DNA of 64,000 bases from Lentibacillus lipolyticus (GTDB taxonomy: Bacteria; Bacillota; Bacilli; Bacillales; Amphibacillaceae): assembly GCA_004145795.1 (NCBI GenBank), contig SEIO01000001.1:62001-126000 (forward strand), written 5' to 3'. Shown in pieces: positions 1 to 9,148 of this stretch. The notes beneath the pieces were generated by a model. It saw nothing but the letters and a program-made list of their open reading frames with translations. It searched no databases and was not told the DNA's origin. How positions within the stretch are numbered: the first letter of the stretch is position 1; every line of letters starts with the position of its first letter. The position numbers were made by a program, and so were the translations under genes.

Positions 1-252
1 TAACCATTTCGAAAACGGAATAAACGAAGTCCATCGAGGCGGGTCCAAAAATTCCCGCACATCCAATTCCTCTACAAGCCCCTCCATTTCATCAATGCTG
101 TATTCTGCTGCCAAAAGGGACGCTATGATAGCGCCGGCCGACGATCCAGCCACCCGTTCAAAGGAATAGTTATGTGCAGAAACTCGCTGTATGGCACCAA
201 AAAGTGCATAGGCCTTGACACCGCCCCCAGAAAACACACCATCAATTTTCAT
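1..252 (-). CDS. yqhO: Patatin-like phospholipase YqhO (N-terminal part, truncated by window edge)
   Basis: The first 84 codons are visible and the rest lies outside the window. The protein opens with an oxyanion-hole-type glycine run (FSGGGVKAYA, residues about 7-16) and has the nucleophile elbow GSSAG at about residues 38-42, which together identify the patatin/RssA family of serine lipid acyl hydrolases. The ATG is preceded by GGCGGGG at about 8 nt. The position next to mntR matches B. subtilis yqhO. The substrate is unknown. Confidence 0.85.
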   Translation of the reverse strand, partial: MKIDGVFSGGGVKAYALFGAIQRVSAHNYSFERVAGSSAGAIIASLLAAEYSIDEMEGLVEELDVREFLDPPRWTSFIPFSKWL

Positions 253-370
253 ATTGTCATCCCCGCCGCCTTTTTAAGAATGTATGCAGTCTGAAAAGAA
301 AAATTTCCTCTTATCTATGTATAGAGGAGCGAGCGGCGAGGTAGAACAGACAATTAAATTGTTTGCCCAA

Positions 371-790
371 TCATGCTTCATTTTCCTCAATGGTCTGACG
401 CAAATCTTTCATGCGTAGACTGTCTTCCTTGAAATATTGCACCAAGTCACCAATCCTATCGATGGAGTTCCAGCTAAGATGATGCTCGATACCTTCAACA
501 TCTTTATAAATCTTATCACTATCCACGCCAATAGTTTCAAGAAACTCCTCAAGAAGTTCATGCCTGTAAACAAGCCGTTTACCTAGTTTCTGACCTTTGG
601 CAGTTAAAATAAAGCCGCGATATTTCTCATAATTGAGATACCCATCCTTGTCCAGCTTTTGTACCATTTTGGTAACGGACGACGGATGAACCTCCAACGC
701 TTCCGCAATATCGGATACTCGGGCATATCCTTTCGATTCCATTAAATTATGGATTTGTTCAATATAGTCTTCCATGCTTGGAGTTGGCAT
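371..790 (-). CDS. mntR: Manganese-responsive DtxR-family repressor MntR
   Basis: This is a transcriptional regulator of Mn(II) uptake genes. The protein is 139 aa from the chosen start ([13 protein letters not shown]) and nearly collinear with B. subtilis MntR. It has an N-terminal winged helix ([19 protein letters not shown], about 24-42) and a dimerisation domain with [13 protein letters not shown] and GIEHHLSW. Metal ligands expected in the family are present: Asp8, Glu11, and the His and Glu residues of the C-terminal half. The open frame extends 22 codons upstream, but family length and homology favour the inner ATG. It lies between yqhO and nrdJ. Confidence 0.93.
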   Translation of the reverse strand: MPTPSMEDYIEQIHNLMESKGYARVSDIAEALEVHPSSVTKMVQKLDKDGYLNYEKYRGFILTAKGQKLGKRLVYRHELLEEFLETIGVDSDKIYKDVEGIEHHLSWNSIDRIGDLVQYFKEDSLRMKDLRQTIEENEA

Positions 791-890
791 TGAATCACTC
801 ATTTCATGGGAATAATTTTTAGTTAACGCAACAATGTTTCTCCCTAAAGGATACATGAAAGCTGTGATTTAGACAAGTCATAGCATAAAC

Positions 891-927
891 AAAAGGAGGG
901 CCAGTTTTTGCACCTGGTCCCCCTTTT
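891..927 (-). terminator. Rho-independent terminator after nrdJ
   Basis: An inverted repeat (AAAAGG..GACCAG / CTGG..CTCCTTTT) with a short A-rich loop lies immediately downstream of the nrdJ stop and is followed by T-rich sequence on the minus strand. It separates nrdJ from mntR. Confidence 0.75.
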
Positions 928-933
928 CGCAAA

Positions 934-3492
934 TCATAATCCGCATTTCAGCTGTGCGCCACAGCTAGTACATGTATTGCATCCGCCTAATTCTTCTACG
1001 CTGCCACTACGACACACAGGACAAGTGTCACCAACTTCGGATCCAAACGTAACATTCGTTTTATCCAGCTCCTGAATCGTTTCCATCAGAACAACTTTCG
1101 GTTTTTCATCATCAAAAAGTTCGGTTTGTTCACTTGCGGCATTCTCCTCCGCTTTTAATGTGAGCACTTGTGTATCACGGCTCCCATCAACATAAACCGT
1201 TCCGCCTTTTGCACCACCGTTATAAAGCCGCTGGTAAACACTTTCCACCTGATCAACGGTGTATCCTTTTGGTGCATTGACCGTTTTGGATATGGAGCTG
1301 TCTACCCATTGCTGGATGATACATTGGGTATCGGCGTGCTCCTCAGGCGTAAGTTCCATTGCCGAAACAAACCAGTCCGGCAATGAATCCGAATCTTGTT
1401 CCGGATGATCATCAAGATACTCTTGTACAATATCAGCTTTCACTTCAATAAACTTACCCAATCTTCCGCTTCTGTAATACGAAAATGAAAAGTATGGTTC
1501 CAATCCAGTGCTTACACCTGCCATTGTTCCGGTGCTTCCTGTCGGTGCAACCGTCAGCAGGTGGGAATTACGGATACCATGGGCACGAATCGCATCCTTA
1601 ATATCCTGCGGCATTTTTTGCATATATCCGGTATTAACGAATGCTTCTCTTAAATTTTTAGTTTCCTCATCCGTTTTACCAATGAGAAACGGGAAGCTTC
1701 CTTTTTCTTTTGCCAATTCAATCGATTCACGATAAGCAGTCGTTGCAATCGTCTCAAAAATATGGTCAACGAGTTCATTGCCTTCTGCCGAGCCATATTT
1801 CGTCTCACAATAAATCAATAAATCGTGAAGCCCCATCACACCCAGTCCTACACGCCGTTCACCAAGTGCCTGATTTTTATTTTCTTCCAGGAAATAAGGA
1901 GTTGCATCAATCACATTGTCCTGCATCCTCACACCTGTCCTGACCGTTTCTTTCAATTTTTCAAAGTCCACTGTTTTCGACTCTTTATCAGCCATTTCAG
2001 CTAAATTCACTGCGGCAAGATTACAAACGGAATAAGGTGCAAGCGGCTGTTCCCCACATGGGTTCGTGGCCACTACTTGATCACCATAAGCCTGTGCATT
2101 GGTCATCTCATTGGCATTGTCAATAAAAAAGATGCCCGGCTCAGCCGAATAGGTTGCGCAAATATTAATCAGGTTCCACAATTCCCTTGCTTTTATACGG
2201 CGGTAGACACGCACGCCATAGCCCATTGCTTCCCATTTGCGCACATCTCCGATTTCATGCCACTCTTCATTATAAGCACGCATTTCTTCATCGGTATAAT
2301 TTTCAACATCCGGAAAACGCAGTTCATAGAAATCATCTTTTTCGACAGCTTCCATGAAATCCTTCGTAATACAAACAGAGATATTCGCACCGGTCAGGAA
2401 TTCTGGATTGTGGACGGTATACGTACCGCCAGTCCGCAGCTTTTCTTCGGCTTCGCGGATGGAAGCCTGTGTAAAACCGCCTTGACCGGGCATAGACCGG
2501 TAATTAACAATCCCCTGATATAAATCCGTTTCCGTTTCCGTCAAGGGTGTAAATTTCAATTTTTCCTGGGCAAGATTTCGAATTTGCTCGTCTTCCGTAT
2601 TCTCAATAAGATAGCGTAAAATTCTTGAATTCTGCATCTTGGAGATAATAAATTCAATAATATCGGGATGCGAATCGACGAGCATAATCATTTGCGCTCC
2701 GCGTCTTGATCCGCCTTGTTCTACAAGATGTGTCAATTTAGCAATGTCATCCAACCATGACACTGATCCGGACGATTTTCCGTTGACACCCCTTGCCAGT
2801 GTGTTTCGAGGCCGTAGTGTCGAGCCATTCGTGCCGACACCACCTCCCCTTGACATGATTTCCATCACCTGTTTGCGGTGGTCAGAAATCCCTTCCCGGG
2901 AATCTTTGATGTATGGCATAACGTAGCAGTTGAAATAGGTGACATTTGTATCCGCACCGGCACCATATAAGACGCGCCCTGCCGGGATGAAGCGCATGTT
3001 ACTCAGCTCGCTATTAAATTTTTCGTACCATTCATCTTGTTTCGCTTTGGTCGGTTCCACTTCTGCCAGCCCTTTTGCATTTCGCTTGGCAATTTGCTCA
3101 TAATAGATTTCCAAAGGCTTATCGATCACATCAAGCGACCGGCGTACGATACCTGTGGATGCTTCCTCTTTGTCATCAATAACGGATAAAAACTCTGAAT
3201 CTATTTGAACTTCGGCTTCCATATTGTTCCAATCAACAGATTGAATAAAGCCAAGACCACGTGCAGGAAATTTGGGGTCCGCTTTAACCGTCAAAACGAC
3301 GAAATCCCCAGCTTTGAGCGTAAGTTTCACCGTATCTTTGAACGCATACCGATCAAGCATCACCAGCCTGGAAACACCTTTTTGCGTCCGTTTCATATCA
3401 TCTGTAACCGGATATACCTGCGGAAACAGCTTTATATCTTCATTCAATGATTGCACATCAATGTTAAGCTGGTTTTGAACAGCCGTCGTCAT
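934..3492 (-). CDS. nrdJ: Adenosylcobalamin-dependent (class II) ribonucleotide reductase
   Basis: The enzyme reduces ribonucleotides to deoxyribonucleotides using coenzyme B12 and needs neither oxygen nor a glycyl radical. The 852-aa protein carries class II NrdJ hallmarks: CYVMPYIKDS (about 189), a glycine-rich SRGGGVGTNGS stretch, the finger-loop active-site cysteine in NPCGEQPL (about 487), and LTVAPTGSTGTMAG (about 650). A C-terminal Cys-rich tail (CPVC ... CNTC ... CGAQLKC) is the probable shuttle that re-reduces the active site. It occupies the slot that holds lipM in B. subtilis. Two candidate NrdR boxes lie upstream. A clear promoter was not settled. Confidence 0.95.
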   Translation of the reverse strand: MTTAVQNQLNIDVQSLNEDIKLFPQVYPVTDDMKRTQKGVSRLVMLDRYAFKDTVKLTLKAGDFVVLTVKADPKFPARGLGFIQSVDWNNMEAEVQIDSEFLSVIDDKEEASTGIVRRSLDVIDKPLEIYYEQIAKRNAKGLAEVEPTKAKQDEWYEKFNSELSNMRFIPAGRVLYGAGADTNVTYFNCYVMPYIKDSREGISDHRKQVMEIMSRGGGVGTNGSTLRPRNTLARGVNGKSSGSVSWLDDIAKLTHLVEQGGSRRGAQMIMLVDSHPDIIEFIISKMQNSRILRYLIENTEDEQIRNLAQEKLKFTPLTETETDLYQGIVNYRSMPGQGGFTQASIREAEEKLRTGGTYTVHNPEFLTGANISVCITKDFMEAVEKDDFYELRFPDVENYTDEEMRAYNEEWHEIGDVRKWEAMGYGVRVYRRIKARELWNLINICATYSAEPGIFFIDNANEMTNAQAYGDQVVATNPCGEQPLAPYSVCNLAAVNLAEMADKESKTVDFEKLKETVRTGVRMQDNVIDATPYFLEENKNQALGERRVGLGVMGLHDLLIYCETKYGSAEGNELVDHIFETIATTAYRESIELAKEKGSFPFLIGKTDEETKNLREAFVNTGYMQKMPQDIKDAIRAHGIRNSHLLTVAPTGSTGTMAGVSTGLEPYFSFSYYRSGRLGKFIEVKADIVQEYLDDHPEQDSDSLPDWFVSAMELTPEEHADTQCIIQQWVDSSISKTVNAPKGYTVDQVESVYQRLYNGGAKGGTVYVDGSRDTQVLTLKAEENAASEQTELFDDEKPKVVLMETIQELDKTNVTFGSEVGDTCPVCRSGSVEELGGCNTCTSCGAQLKCGL

Positions 3493-3576
3493 TACAGGAT
3501 CACTCCTTTATATGGTTGTCCGGCATGGAAAATCTGCCATGCAGTTACTATTAACATATCATACTCCGCTTCAAAA

Positions 3577-3623
3577 AAACAATATGTAGTACATGTTTTT
3601 GATGCGAATACAATATATGGAGA
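3577..3623 (-). promoter_or_regulatory. Pair of candidate NrdR boxes upstream of nrdJ
   Basis: Two AT-rich palindromic sites with cores CAATATGTAGT (from 3580) and CAATATATGG (from 3611) each match about 12 of 16 positions of the published NrdR box consensus (acaCwAtATaTwGtgt). Their cores are exactly 31 bp apart, about three helical turns, which is the usual arrangement for NrdR sites. They lie 85-130 bp upstream of nrdJ. The sequence match and spacing are seen; NrdR binding is inferred. Confidence 0.6.
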
Positions 3624-3732
3624 AAAAGAACAACTATCATCTATTTTGTCAATCACCAGAAAGAATAAGTATATCAAGATAGTGAAAGCATAATCAAGCT
3701 AATTACGAAAAAACAACTTATTATGGCATTTT

Positions 3733-3829
3733 TCCAGCTTTCTCGAAAGATAAGAATGTATCCGCCACTAGCGAATTCTTGCCAGCTTTTCGGGGGTGAG
3801 CAAGGTGCTTGCGCTTTTCTTATCTTGCC
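3733..3829. repeat. Candidate dispersed palindromic repeat
   Basis: Ten-bp inverted arms (AAGATAAGAA at 3747-3756, TTCTTATCTT at 3817-3826) enclose a G+C-richer core that on the minus strand reads AAGCGCAAGC followed by CCTTGCTCA. The motif CCAGCTTT occurs twice in it. It resembles intergenic repeats I recall from Bacillaceae, but no second copy is evident in this window. The remainder of the nrdJ-yqhL gap (3493-4014) holds the NrdR boxes and the yqhL promoter. Confidence 0.35.
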
Positions 3830-3952
3830 ACAGGAAAAAATATAAACTGCTGCATCCCCTATATACCCCGTATTTTCCCAGGATTCTATCATTCTTACAG
3901 GTCCTCAAAATGAACTAAATGTTCCCGTCCTATTTCCGCAGCAAAAAAATCT

Positions 3953-3981
3953 TTGAAAAATAACGGGATACGCCATATAAT
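3953..3981 (+). promoter_or_regulatory. Sigma-A-type promoter of yqhL
   Basis: TTGAAA (3953-3958), 17-bp spacer, TATAAT (3976-3981). Transcription would start near 3988, giving a leader of about 30 nt. Confidence 0.75.
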
Positions 3982-4017
3982 AGAATGGATAGCATAGTGA
4001 ATGACGGGGGATCAATG

Positions 4018-4383
4018 ATGGATTTTTTAATTATAATAGCAGTTGCACTTCTGGCTTTTGGTATGTTCCGGTTTTTCAGGAAAAAAAACTTTTTGAAGAC
4101 CCTGACCGAAGAACAGTTCCGGGAAGGCTACCGTAAGGCACAGCTCATTGATGTTCGTGAGCCGAATGAGTTCAAGAAAGGGCATATACTTGGGGCTCGA
4201 AATATTCCGTTGACACAGCTGAAGCAACGGCTTGTGGAACTGCGGAAAGATAAACCGGTCTACCTCTATTGCCAGAGCGGAACACGATCGGCGAGAGCAG
4301 CACAACTGCTTCACAAAAAAGGATATGAGGATCTCAACCAGCTAAAAGGCGGCTTTAAAAAATGGACGGGCAAAGTGAAGTAA
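4018..4383 (+). CDS. yqhL: Membrane-anchored rhodanese-like protein YqhL
   Basis: A single hydrophobic segment (about residues 2-18) is followed by a rhodanese domain with the loop CQSGTRSAR at about residues 83-91, whose Cys is the sulfur-carrying nucleophile. IDVREPNEFKKGHI and GARNIPL are typical of single-domain rhodaneses. Two adjacent ATGs exist (4015 and 4018); GGGGGA lies 7 nt before the second, which is chosen. It has its own promoter and runs opposite to its neighbours. The physiological sulfur acceptor is unknown. Confidence 0.88.
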   Translation: MDFLIIIAVALLAFGMFRFFRKKNFLKTLTEEQFREGYRKAQLIDVREPNEFKKGHILGARNIPLTQLKQRLVELRKDKPVYLYCQSGTRSARAAQLLHKKGYEDLNQLKGGFKKWTGKVK

Positions 4384-4503
4384 TAAGTAACAATGCCAGC
4401 ACTGTTTGCATTCCGTAAGATGTACTGCATAAGAAACAGGCAGCAGATTCATTTTATCAGCCCTTAAAGAATGAAGGCTGGGACAAAAGCATTGAAGCAA
4501 ACA

Positions 4504-4556
4504 AAAATCCGAACGATGATTCAACATTTCTCTGTTGGAATCAGTTCGGATTTTTT
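4504..4556. terminator. Large bidirectional terminator hairpin between yqhL and gcvPB
   Basis: A near-perfect long stem (AAATCCGAAC..GATTCAACA / TGTTGGAATC..GTTCGGATTT) has a 6-nt loop and poly-A/poly-T flanks, so it can stop both convergent transcripts. Just upstream (about 4469-4482) is GGCTGGGACAAAAG, resembling a dispersed Firmicute repeat. The rest of the 4384-4709 gap shows no gene. Confidence 0.8.
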
Positions 4557-4709
4557 AAATTAACCTTGCCGTAACCTTGATTGTTTAACCAGTGCAGTTG
4601 ATAAAAAATGCGATGTACTGAAAAAAACAGGGTGTTATGACCGCGTTGTTCGTTACGTTGCAAGCTAACTTGCGATAAAAGGTCCTAACAGGAAGCAATG
4701 GTTAGTCTG

Positions 4710-6167
4710 TCACTTGGAGTAACGCAGTACTGGTTTCCGGGCTGCTGTCGTTTCATCCATTCGCTTGACCGGTGTCAGGTGCGGCGCCTCCTGTACGATT
4801 TCAGGATCATTTTTTGCCTCTTCAGATATAGACAGCATAGCGTCAATAAAGCCATCCAGCATTTCTTTCGATTCTGTCTCGGTCGGTTCTGTCATCATCG
4901 CCTCTTCAACATTAAGCGGAAAATAAATTGTTGGCGGATGGTAACCGTAATCCAATAATCGTTTGGCAATATCCAATGTCCGGACCCCAAGCTTTTTTTG
5001 GTTCTTGCCAGAAAGGACAAATTCGTGCTTGCAATGCTGTGGGTATGGGAGCTCATATTCCTTTTCCAATTTCCGCATCAAGTAGTTTGCATTCAGCACA
5101 GCATACTCGCTCACTTTTTTAAGTCCTTCCGCGCCCATTGTACGAATATACGTATAGGCCCGTAAATTAATCCCAAAGTTTCCATAGTAAGGTTTGACGC
5201 GGCCAATCGATAAAGGCCGATCATCATCAAACAGGTACTCACCATCCTTTTTGACAAGCAATGGCTTCGGCAGATAAGGTGCAATTTCACTGGTAACACC
5301 GACAGGACCTGAACCTGGTCCACCGCCACCATGTGGTCCAGTGAATGTTTTATGCAGGTTTAAATGAACAACATCAAAGCCCATATCGCCCGGCCTCGCA
5401 TATCCCATGATTGCATTCAGGTTGGCACCGTCATAATACAGTCTTCCTCCCGCATGATGAACGATTTCGGCCATTTCGAGAATGTCAGCTTCAAATAACC
5501 CAAGCGTGTTGGGGTTAGTAAGCATTAATGCTGCGGTTTTCTCGCTGACAACGCGTTTTAAGTCGTCAAGGTCCACTAAGCCGTGCTCATTTGTTTGGAC
5601 CGTAACCGCATCAAAGCCAGCAACTGTCACAGATGCTGGGTTGGTTCCATGCGCGGAATCCGGTACAATCACTTCGGTCCGATTAAAATCATCATTTGCC
5701 TCATGGAAAGCCCTGATCATCATCAGTCCGGTCCACTCACCCTGGGCGCCTGCTGCTGGTTGCAGAGAAACTTCATGCATTCCAGTTAGCTCCGCCAATG
5801 ATGTCTGCAAATCATACATCATTTCCATGGCACCTTGAACCGCTTTAGGATCCTGATGTGGATGCAGCTGACTGAACCCATCAAGCCGGGCCACATCTTC
5901 ATTTATTTTCGGATTATATTTCATGGTGCAGGATCCAAGCGGATAAAAACCAGAGTCAACCCCATAATTCCGCTTAGAGAGTGCCGTATAATGACGCATG
6001 ATTTCCAGCTCACTCACCTCAGGCAAATCAGGTGCTTCTGTCCGGATATAGGCATCATCGAATTCACTGTCCAAGTCCAGCTCCGGTACATCAAGTTCCG
6101 GAAGACTGTAACTCGTTCTCCCTTCCTGGCCACGTTCAAAAATCAATGGAAAGTCTTTATTCGCCAT
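4710..6167 (-). CDS. gcvPB: Glycine dehydrogenase (decarboxylating) subunit 2
   Basis: This is the C-terminal-type half of the split P-protein of the glycine cleavage system. It decarboxylates glycine with pyridoxal phosphate and passes the aminomethyl group to lipoyl-GcvH. At 485 aa it has the family size. The PLP lysine is K273 in [30 protein letters not shown] (171-180) and YYDGANLNA (244-252) form the cofactor site. The ATG has GGGGGA upstream and overlaps the end of gcvPA by 11 nt, indicating translational coupling. Confidence 0.97.
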   Translation of the reverse strand: MANKDFPLIFERGQEGRTSYSLPELDVPELDLDSEFDDAYIRTEAPDLPEVSELEIMRHYTALSKRNYGVDSGFYPLGSCTMKYNPKINEDVARLDGFSQLHPHQDPKAVQGAMEMMYDLQTSLAELTGMHEVSLQPAAGAQGEWTGLMMIRAFHEANDDFNRTEVIVPDSAHGTNPASVTVAGFDAVTVQTNEHGLVDLDDLKRVVSEKTAALMLTNPNTLGLFEADILEMAEIVHHAGGRLYYDGANLNAIMGYARPGDMGFDVVHLNLHKTFTGPHGGGGPGSGPVGVTSEIAPYLPKPLLVKKDGEYLFDDDRPLSIGRVKPYYGNFGINLRAYTYIRTMGAEGLKKVSEYAVLNANYLMRKLEKEYELPYPQHCKHEFVLSGKNQKKLGVRTLDIAKRLLDYGYHPPTIYFPLNVEEAMMTEPTETESKEMLDGFIDAMLSISEEAKNDPEIVQEAPHLTPVKRMDETTAARKPVLRYSK

Positions 6168-7509
6168 GAATATCCCCCAATTCTTTTACAAAAGTATCCA
6201 TCTCCGCTTTTGTACGAATTTCAGTGACGGCAATCAACATATGCCCTTCTAGTTCCGGATACGCTTTCGCCAAATCATAGCCACCAATAATTCGACTGTC
6301 TAAAAGTTTCTCGTTGACATTGGTAACATTTTCCGGAAGCTTCACAGTAAGCTCATTGAAAAATGGGCCGTCAAAAGTTGCCGGGAATCCAGCTTTTTCC
6401 AATTGTTGCTTCAAATAGCGTGCCTTTTGCATATTCAACACAGCCATTTTTCGGAGGCCTTGTTTCCCAATGGATGTTATAGCGACTGAACTGGCTAACG
6501 CATTCAATGCCTGATTGGAGCAAATGTTGGACGTTGCCTTATCACGGCGGATGTGCTGCTCTCTGGCTTGCAGTGTCAGCACGAATCCGCGTTCCCCTTC
6601 CTCATCCGTTGTCTGTCCGACCAGGCGTCCAGGAACTTTACGTTTCAATTTATCCGTTGTCGCGAAATAACCGCAGTGCGGGCCACCAAATTGCGCTGGT
6701 ATGCCAAACACTTGTGTATCCCCTACAACAATGTCAGCACCAAAATCTCCTGGTGGTGTCAGATAACCTAATGCCAACGGATTGCTGGAGGTAATGAACA
6801 TGGTCTTTTTTTGCTGACGAATAATGGAATTTATTTCTTGTAATGGTTCAATTTGGCCGAAGAAGTTTGGATACTGGACAACAACCCCGGCAGTATTATC
6901 GTCGATTTCATTTCGCAGTTGATCAAGGTCTGTTTGTCCGTCCTTGTAATCAATCTCAACAATCTTCAGATTCTGTCCTTTTGCATACGTGTGAATAACC
7001 GCCCGTGATTCCGGATGCACGGTTTTGGAGACAATGATTTTATCACGCTTTGTCTGACCGGCACTTAGAGTAACTGCTTCGGCCAGGGCAGTTCCGCCAT
7101 CATACACGGAGGAGTTGGCAACTTCCATCCCAGTTAGCTCACAGATCATTGTCTGAAATTCAAAGATTGCCTGTAATTCGCCCTGGGAAATTTCCGGCTG
7201 ATATGGCGTGTAGGCTGTATAGAATTCAGAACGCGATATGACATGATCGACAACCGACGGGATATAATGATCATACACGCCAGCTCCCAAAAAACTGCTA
7301 TACTCGCTAAGATTGGCGTTTTTCGCAGCCATTCCTGCAAGTTCTTTCTTTAGTGAGGCCTCGTTTGCCGGTTTTTTCAGATTTAACTCCCCTTTAAACC
7401 GTACGTTGTCAGGGATATCTGAAAAAAGTTCTTCCGTTGAATCAACCCCAATGACATCAAGCATTTCCTGTTTATCTCTTTCCGTCATCGGCAAATAGCG
7501 AAATTCCAT
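6157..7509 (-). CDS. gcvPA: Glycine dehydrogenase (decarboxylating) subunit 1
   Basis: This is the N-terminal-type half of the split P-protein, which forms the active heterotetramer with GcvPB. The 450-aa protein begins [17 protein letters not shown] and contains [37 protein letters not shown] and [19 protein letters not shown], all diagnostic of GcvPA. The ATG has GGGAGG 7 nt upstream. It lies 15 bp after gcvT and overlaps gcvPB, so the three genes form one operon under the upstream glycine riboswitch. Confidence 0.97.
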   Translation of the reverse strand: MEFRYLPMTERDKQEMLDVIGVDSTEELFSDIPDNVRFKGELNLKKPANEASLKKELAGMAAKNANLSEYSSFLGAGVYDHYIPSVVDHVISRSEFYTAYTPYQPEISQGELQAIFEFQTMICELTGMEVANSSVYDGGTALAEAVTLSAGQTKRDKIIVSKTVHPESRAVIHTYAKGQNLKIVEIDYKDGQTDLDQLRNEIDDNTAGVVVQYPNFFGQIEPLQEINSIIRQQKKTMFITSSNPLALGYLTPPGDFGADIVVGDTQVFGIPAQFGGPHCGYFATTDKLKRKVPGRLVGQTTDEEGERGFVLTLQAREQHIRRDKATSNICSNQALNALASSVAITSIGKQGLRKMAVLNMQKARYLKQQLEKAGFPATFDGPFFNELTVKLPENVTNVNEKLLDSRIIGGYDLAKAYPELEGHMLIAVTEIRTKAEMDTFVKELGDIHGE

Positions 7510-7524
7510 AGGAAAACCTCCCCC

Positions 7525-8640
7525 TTATTTTTCTCGTTTATAAAACGGTGTTTCCACTACAACTGCTTTTAGTTTTCGCTTGCGGACCTGAATGTACAGT
7601 TCGGTACCGGGCTGGGTATAATCACTTTCCACAAGGACCAGACCGATATTTTTTTCTAGAGTCGGCGATTGCGTGCCTGTCGTTACGAATCCAATTTCCT
7701 TGTCAGCATCGTCCAGCACCGTGTATCCTGTACGCGGAATTCCTTTATCCAGCATTTCAATACCGGCCAGCTTTCTTGCCGGACCGTCCACTATTTGCTT
7801 TTTTAATGCTTCTTTTCCGATGAATTCTTTCTCTTTCTTAACTTTGACAGCAAACTTCATACCCGCTTCTACTGGTGAAATGGTTTCAGACAACTCTTGT
7901 CCGTATAACGGCAGATTCGCTTCAAAGCGCAACGTGTCTCGTGCACCAAGACCAACAGGCTCCACGCCATACTCCTCGCCTGCTTCCAGAATCAGATTCC
8001 AAAGGTCCCGGCCTTTCGCAGCATCAACGTAAATTTCAAAACCATCTTCACCTGTATAGCCAGTACGAGATACAATAGCCTCGGCACTAATGGCAGGAAA
8101 TGGAACCGGATTCTCAAAACGGAAAGGTTTTATCTGGCTTAAATCTGAATCCGTCAGTTTCTGAAGGACTGTTTCTGCCACCGGACCCTGCAATGCAAGC
8201 TGAACATAGTCAGCTGAGACATTTTTAATCGAAATATTCTCACCAGCTTCTTTCTGTTTCGTCAGCCAGTCGTAATCTTTTTCTGTATTAGCTGCATTAA
8301 CGACCAACAAATATCGATCCGTTTCAAGCATGTAGATGATAAAATCGTCTGCCGTCCCGCCATCTGCATAGCACATAAACGTGTATTGGGCACGCTTAGG
8401 AGTCAGCCGGGAAACATCATTGGTGACAACCCGCTGCAAAAATGATTCACTATCCGGCCCCTCGACGAGAATCTCCCCCATATGCGAAACATCAAACAAC
8501 CCTGCTTTCGTTCTTGTTGACTGGTGTTCGTGCTTAATCCCGCTGAACTGGACAGGCAACTCCCATCCACCGAAGTCAACTGTCTTCCCTCCAGATTTCG
8601 CATACTCCGGATAAAGAGGTGTTTGTTTTAACTCACTCAT
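7525..8640 (-). CDS. gcvT: Aminomethyltransferase (glycine cleavage T-protein)
   Basis: GcvT moves the methylene unit from aminomethyl-lipoyl-GcvH to tetrahydrofolate and releases ammonia. The 371-aa protein starts MSELKQTPLYPEYAKSGGK and has FGGWELPVQ, DVSHMGEI, YTGEDGFEIY and LGARDTLRFEANLPLYG, the folate-site and fold signatures. The inner ATG is used because GGGAG lies 8 nt upstream; a longer reading would start at a GTG inside that site. It is first gene of gcvT-gcvPA-gcvPB. Confidence 0.97.
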   Translation of the reverse strand: MSELKQTPLYPEYAKSGGKTVDFGGWELPVQFSGIKHEHQSTRTKAGLFDVSHMGEILVEGPDSESFLQRVVTNDVSRLTPKRAQYTFMCYADGGTADDFIIYMLETDRYLLVVNAANTEKDYDWLTKQKEAGENISIKNVSADYVQLALQGPVAETVLQKLTDSDLSQIKPFRFENPVPFPAISAEAIVSRTGYTGEDGFEIYVDAAKGRDLWNLILEAGEEYGVEPVGLGARDTLRFEANLPLYGQELSETISPVEAGMKFAVKVKKEKEFIGKEALKKQIVDGPARKLAGIEMLDKGIPRTGYTVLDDADKEIGFVTTGTQSPTLEKNIGLVLVESDYTQPGTELYIQVRKRKLKAVVVETPFYKREK

Positions 8641-8774
8641 GTGACCCACTCCCTTTTGTAAAATTGCGAAAAGAACTTTTCGGAACCAGCTAATCGGTCA
8701 GTTTATTGCAGATCTGCATTTCGTTTCCGGCAGCAAAACACTGGCACTGGCCGATTCCTTTATTTTCCAGCCAT

Positions 8775-8813
8775 AAAAAACAGAGATTTCTCTGCTGCCA
8801 GAAAAATCTCTGT
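8775..8813 (-). terminator. Riboswitch expression-platform terminator
   Basis: On the minus strand a stem ACAGAGATTTTTCTG / CAGAGAAATCTCTGT is followed by a T-run. Its 5' arm is the last strand of the second glycine aptamer, so glycine binding should favour read-through into gcvT, as in B. subtilis. Confidence 0.85.
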
Positions 8814-9012
8814 CCTTCAACCAGAAAGTTGCACACTTTTGTAATCGAATACAATTCCAATTACAAAGAATGCTTGCTTCGTGGGTGGTCTGCGTTAGCA
8901 GACACTCTCCAGAGTCGCGTCCTACAAGAGTCTTTTTGCCTGAGAGATTCACATATGTTTGCTCCTTCGGCGTTACTGCACACAGTAAGCTCTCCCCTTG
9001 TAATCATTCGCA
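8812..9012 (-). ncRNA. Tandem glycine riboswitch upstream of gcvT
   Basis: The minus strand carries the expected blocks in order: GCGAATGATTAC leader (kink-turn part), GGGGAGAGC, GCCGAAGGAGCAAA, AATCTCTCAGGCAAAAAGAC for aptamer 1; then GACGCGACTCTGGAGAG, ACCACCCACGAAGCAAGC, and ACTTTCTGG ... AGGACAGAGA for aptamer 2, followed by the terminator. The layout matches the B. subtilis gcvT riboswitch block for block. It senses glycine cooperatively and switches on glycine degradation. The leader between terminator and gcvT (8641-8774) shows no other feature. Confidence 0.93.
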
Positions 9013-9148
9013 TCATGATATTCAATTATTTTGGTTATACTATGTATCAGATGATATACGTATCAAATCTGCAATTACATGTATTATAGCATAAGCTGTA
9101 TTGCAAAAATAGGGATAATCACAACTTTATAAAAAAAGGAAGTATACA

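Noticed and set aside
8812-8915. Second glycine aptamer as a degenerate or novel element
   Set aside because: Block-by-block comparison with the known B. subtilis gcvT riboswitch shows the same ACTTTC-type variant, so it is a normal tandem riboswitch.
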